Origin: Paulinella micropora | Lineage: Eukaryota; Cercozoa; Imbricatea; Euglyphida | Assembly: GCA_009731375.1 (NCBI GenBank) | Contig: BJOX01000314.1 | Coordinates: 534,797-594,012, forward strand | Length of the DNA stretch: 59,216 nt | Reading direction: 5' to 3' | Shown: in pieces, positions 58,665 through 59,216 of the stretch | Position numbering within the stretch: position 1 is the stretch's first letter | Layout: every line of letters begins with the position of its first letter | Notes under the pieces: model-generated | Databases searched by the model: none | What the model was told of the DNA's origin: nothing | The model's input: the letters and a program-made list of their open reading frames with translations, nothing else | Made by a program: the position numbers and the translations under genes

Positions 58665-58805
58665 AACAATAGTAATAGTAGTAGTAGTTGGACCTGTGCG
58701 ATATCGGTCACGGCATACAGGCGGTCAATAGGTGTAGTAGAAGTAGTAGTAGTAGAAGTAGAAAGAGTAGTAGTAGCAGCAACATTAGTAGTAGTAGTAG
58801 TAAAA

Positions 58806-58849
<44 letters not shown>

Positions 58850-58876
58850 ATTGTAGTAGTAGTAGTGGTAGTCGTG

Positions 58877-58940
<64 letters not shown>

Positions 58941-58945
58941 TCGTG

Positions 58946-58981
<36 letters not shown>

Positions 58982-59029
58982 ATAGTAATAGTAATAGTAA
59001 AAGTAATAGTAATAGTAATAGTAATAGTA

Positions 59030-59074
<45 letters not shown>

Positions 59075-59106
59075 TTAATATTAATAATAATATTAATAAT
59101 AATAAC

Positions 59107-59148
<42 letters not shown>
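58665..59148. repeat. (TAG)n then (AAT)n microsatellite
   Basis: Same repeat type as at 551-895 and 1875-2881, including TAGTCGTGG interruptions. No gene. Confidence 0.9.
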
Positions 59149-59149
<1 letters not shown>

Positions 59150-59216
59150 GTGCTTCTCTGTCAATGGCTGATGCATTTCTGCACATGCGCCTCCATCGTC
59201 TCACCCGTGAGGGGAG

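Overview
The window is nuclear DNA of a eukaryote, probably a protist or lower fungus. Coding islands carry GT/AG introns, there are thousands of bases of microsatellite ((TAG)n, (GA)n, (TATG)n, (CATA)n), and the DNA is crowded with LINE, Gypsy and Copia retroelements. The best host marker is a fungal-type fatty acid synthase I acyltransferase domain at the left end, whose active-site motif is split by an intron. I cannot name the species. The sequence is a scaffold with eleven N gaps. Several gaps are 10-N joins with duplicated or poly-C flanks, so arrangements across gaps need caution.

Layout. 1-2.9 kb: exons of the FAS gene (minus strand) with introns that are almost pure trinucleotide repeat. 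2.9-8.5 kb: two decayed LINEs of different families, one per strand. 8,744-32,030: a complete Polinton/Maverick provirus (23.3 kb) with AG-starting terminal inverted repeats and a 6-bp AAGATC target duplication. 32-34.4 kb: unassigned DNA with a 38-bp minisatellite. 34.4-37.9 kb: a truncated Gypsy element (minus). 37.9-39.1 kb: a Copia reverse transcriptase remnant (plus). 39,425-49,920: a full-length Gypsy element (minus) with 175-bp LTRs and a CAAG duplication. 50.5-58.7 kb: short exons of an unidentified host gene (minus) set in microsatellite introns, several exons duplicated. 58.7-59.2 kb: (TAG)n/(AAT)n repeat.

The provirus. Plus strand: a small basic protein, a broken protein-primed DNA polymerase B, two proteins sharing a GKYKG domain, an acidic/basic tail protein and an rve integrase ending in the right terminal repeat. 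Minus strand: packaging ATPase, small basic virion-like protein, coiled-coil proteins, adenain-like protease, GIY-YIG nuclease, penton, major capsid protein and a large structural protein, followed (to the right of the ATPase) by an S74-type fibre. Replication (PolB), integration (integrase), capsid assembly (capsid proteins and protease) and packaging (ATPase) are all present, but most long genes carry one-base shifts or stops, so this copy is either decaying or has sequencing indels.

The most interesting observation is a set of paired stem-loops at four gene junctions of the provirus. At each, a hairpin begins about 1-2 nt after a stop codon; its stem sequence changes with compensating changes while the loop keeps a core of about 19 nt. 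The second observation is that the fibre gene is split: its C-terminal half is on the minus strand and its N-terminal half on the plus strand, which suggests an invertible segment or an assembly inversion.
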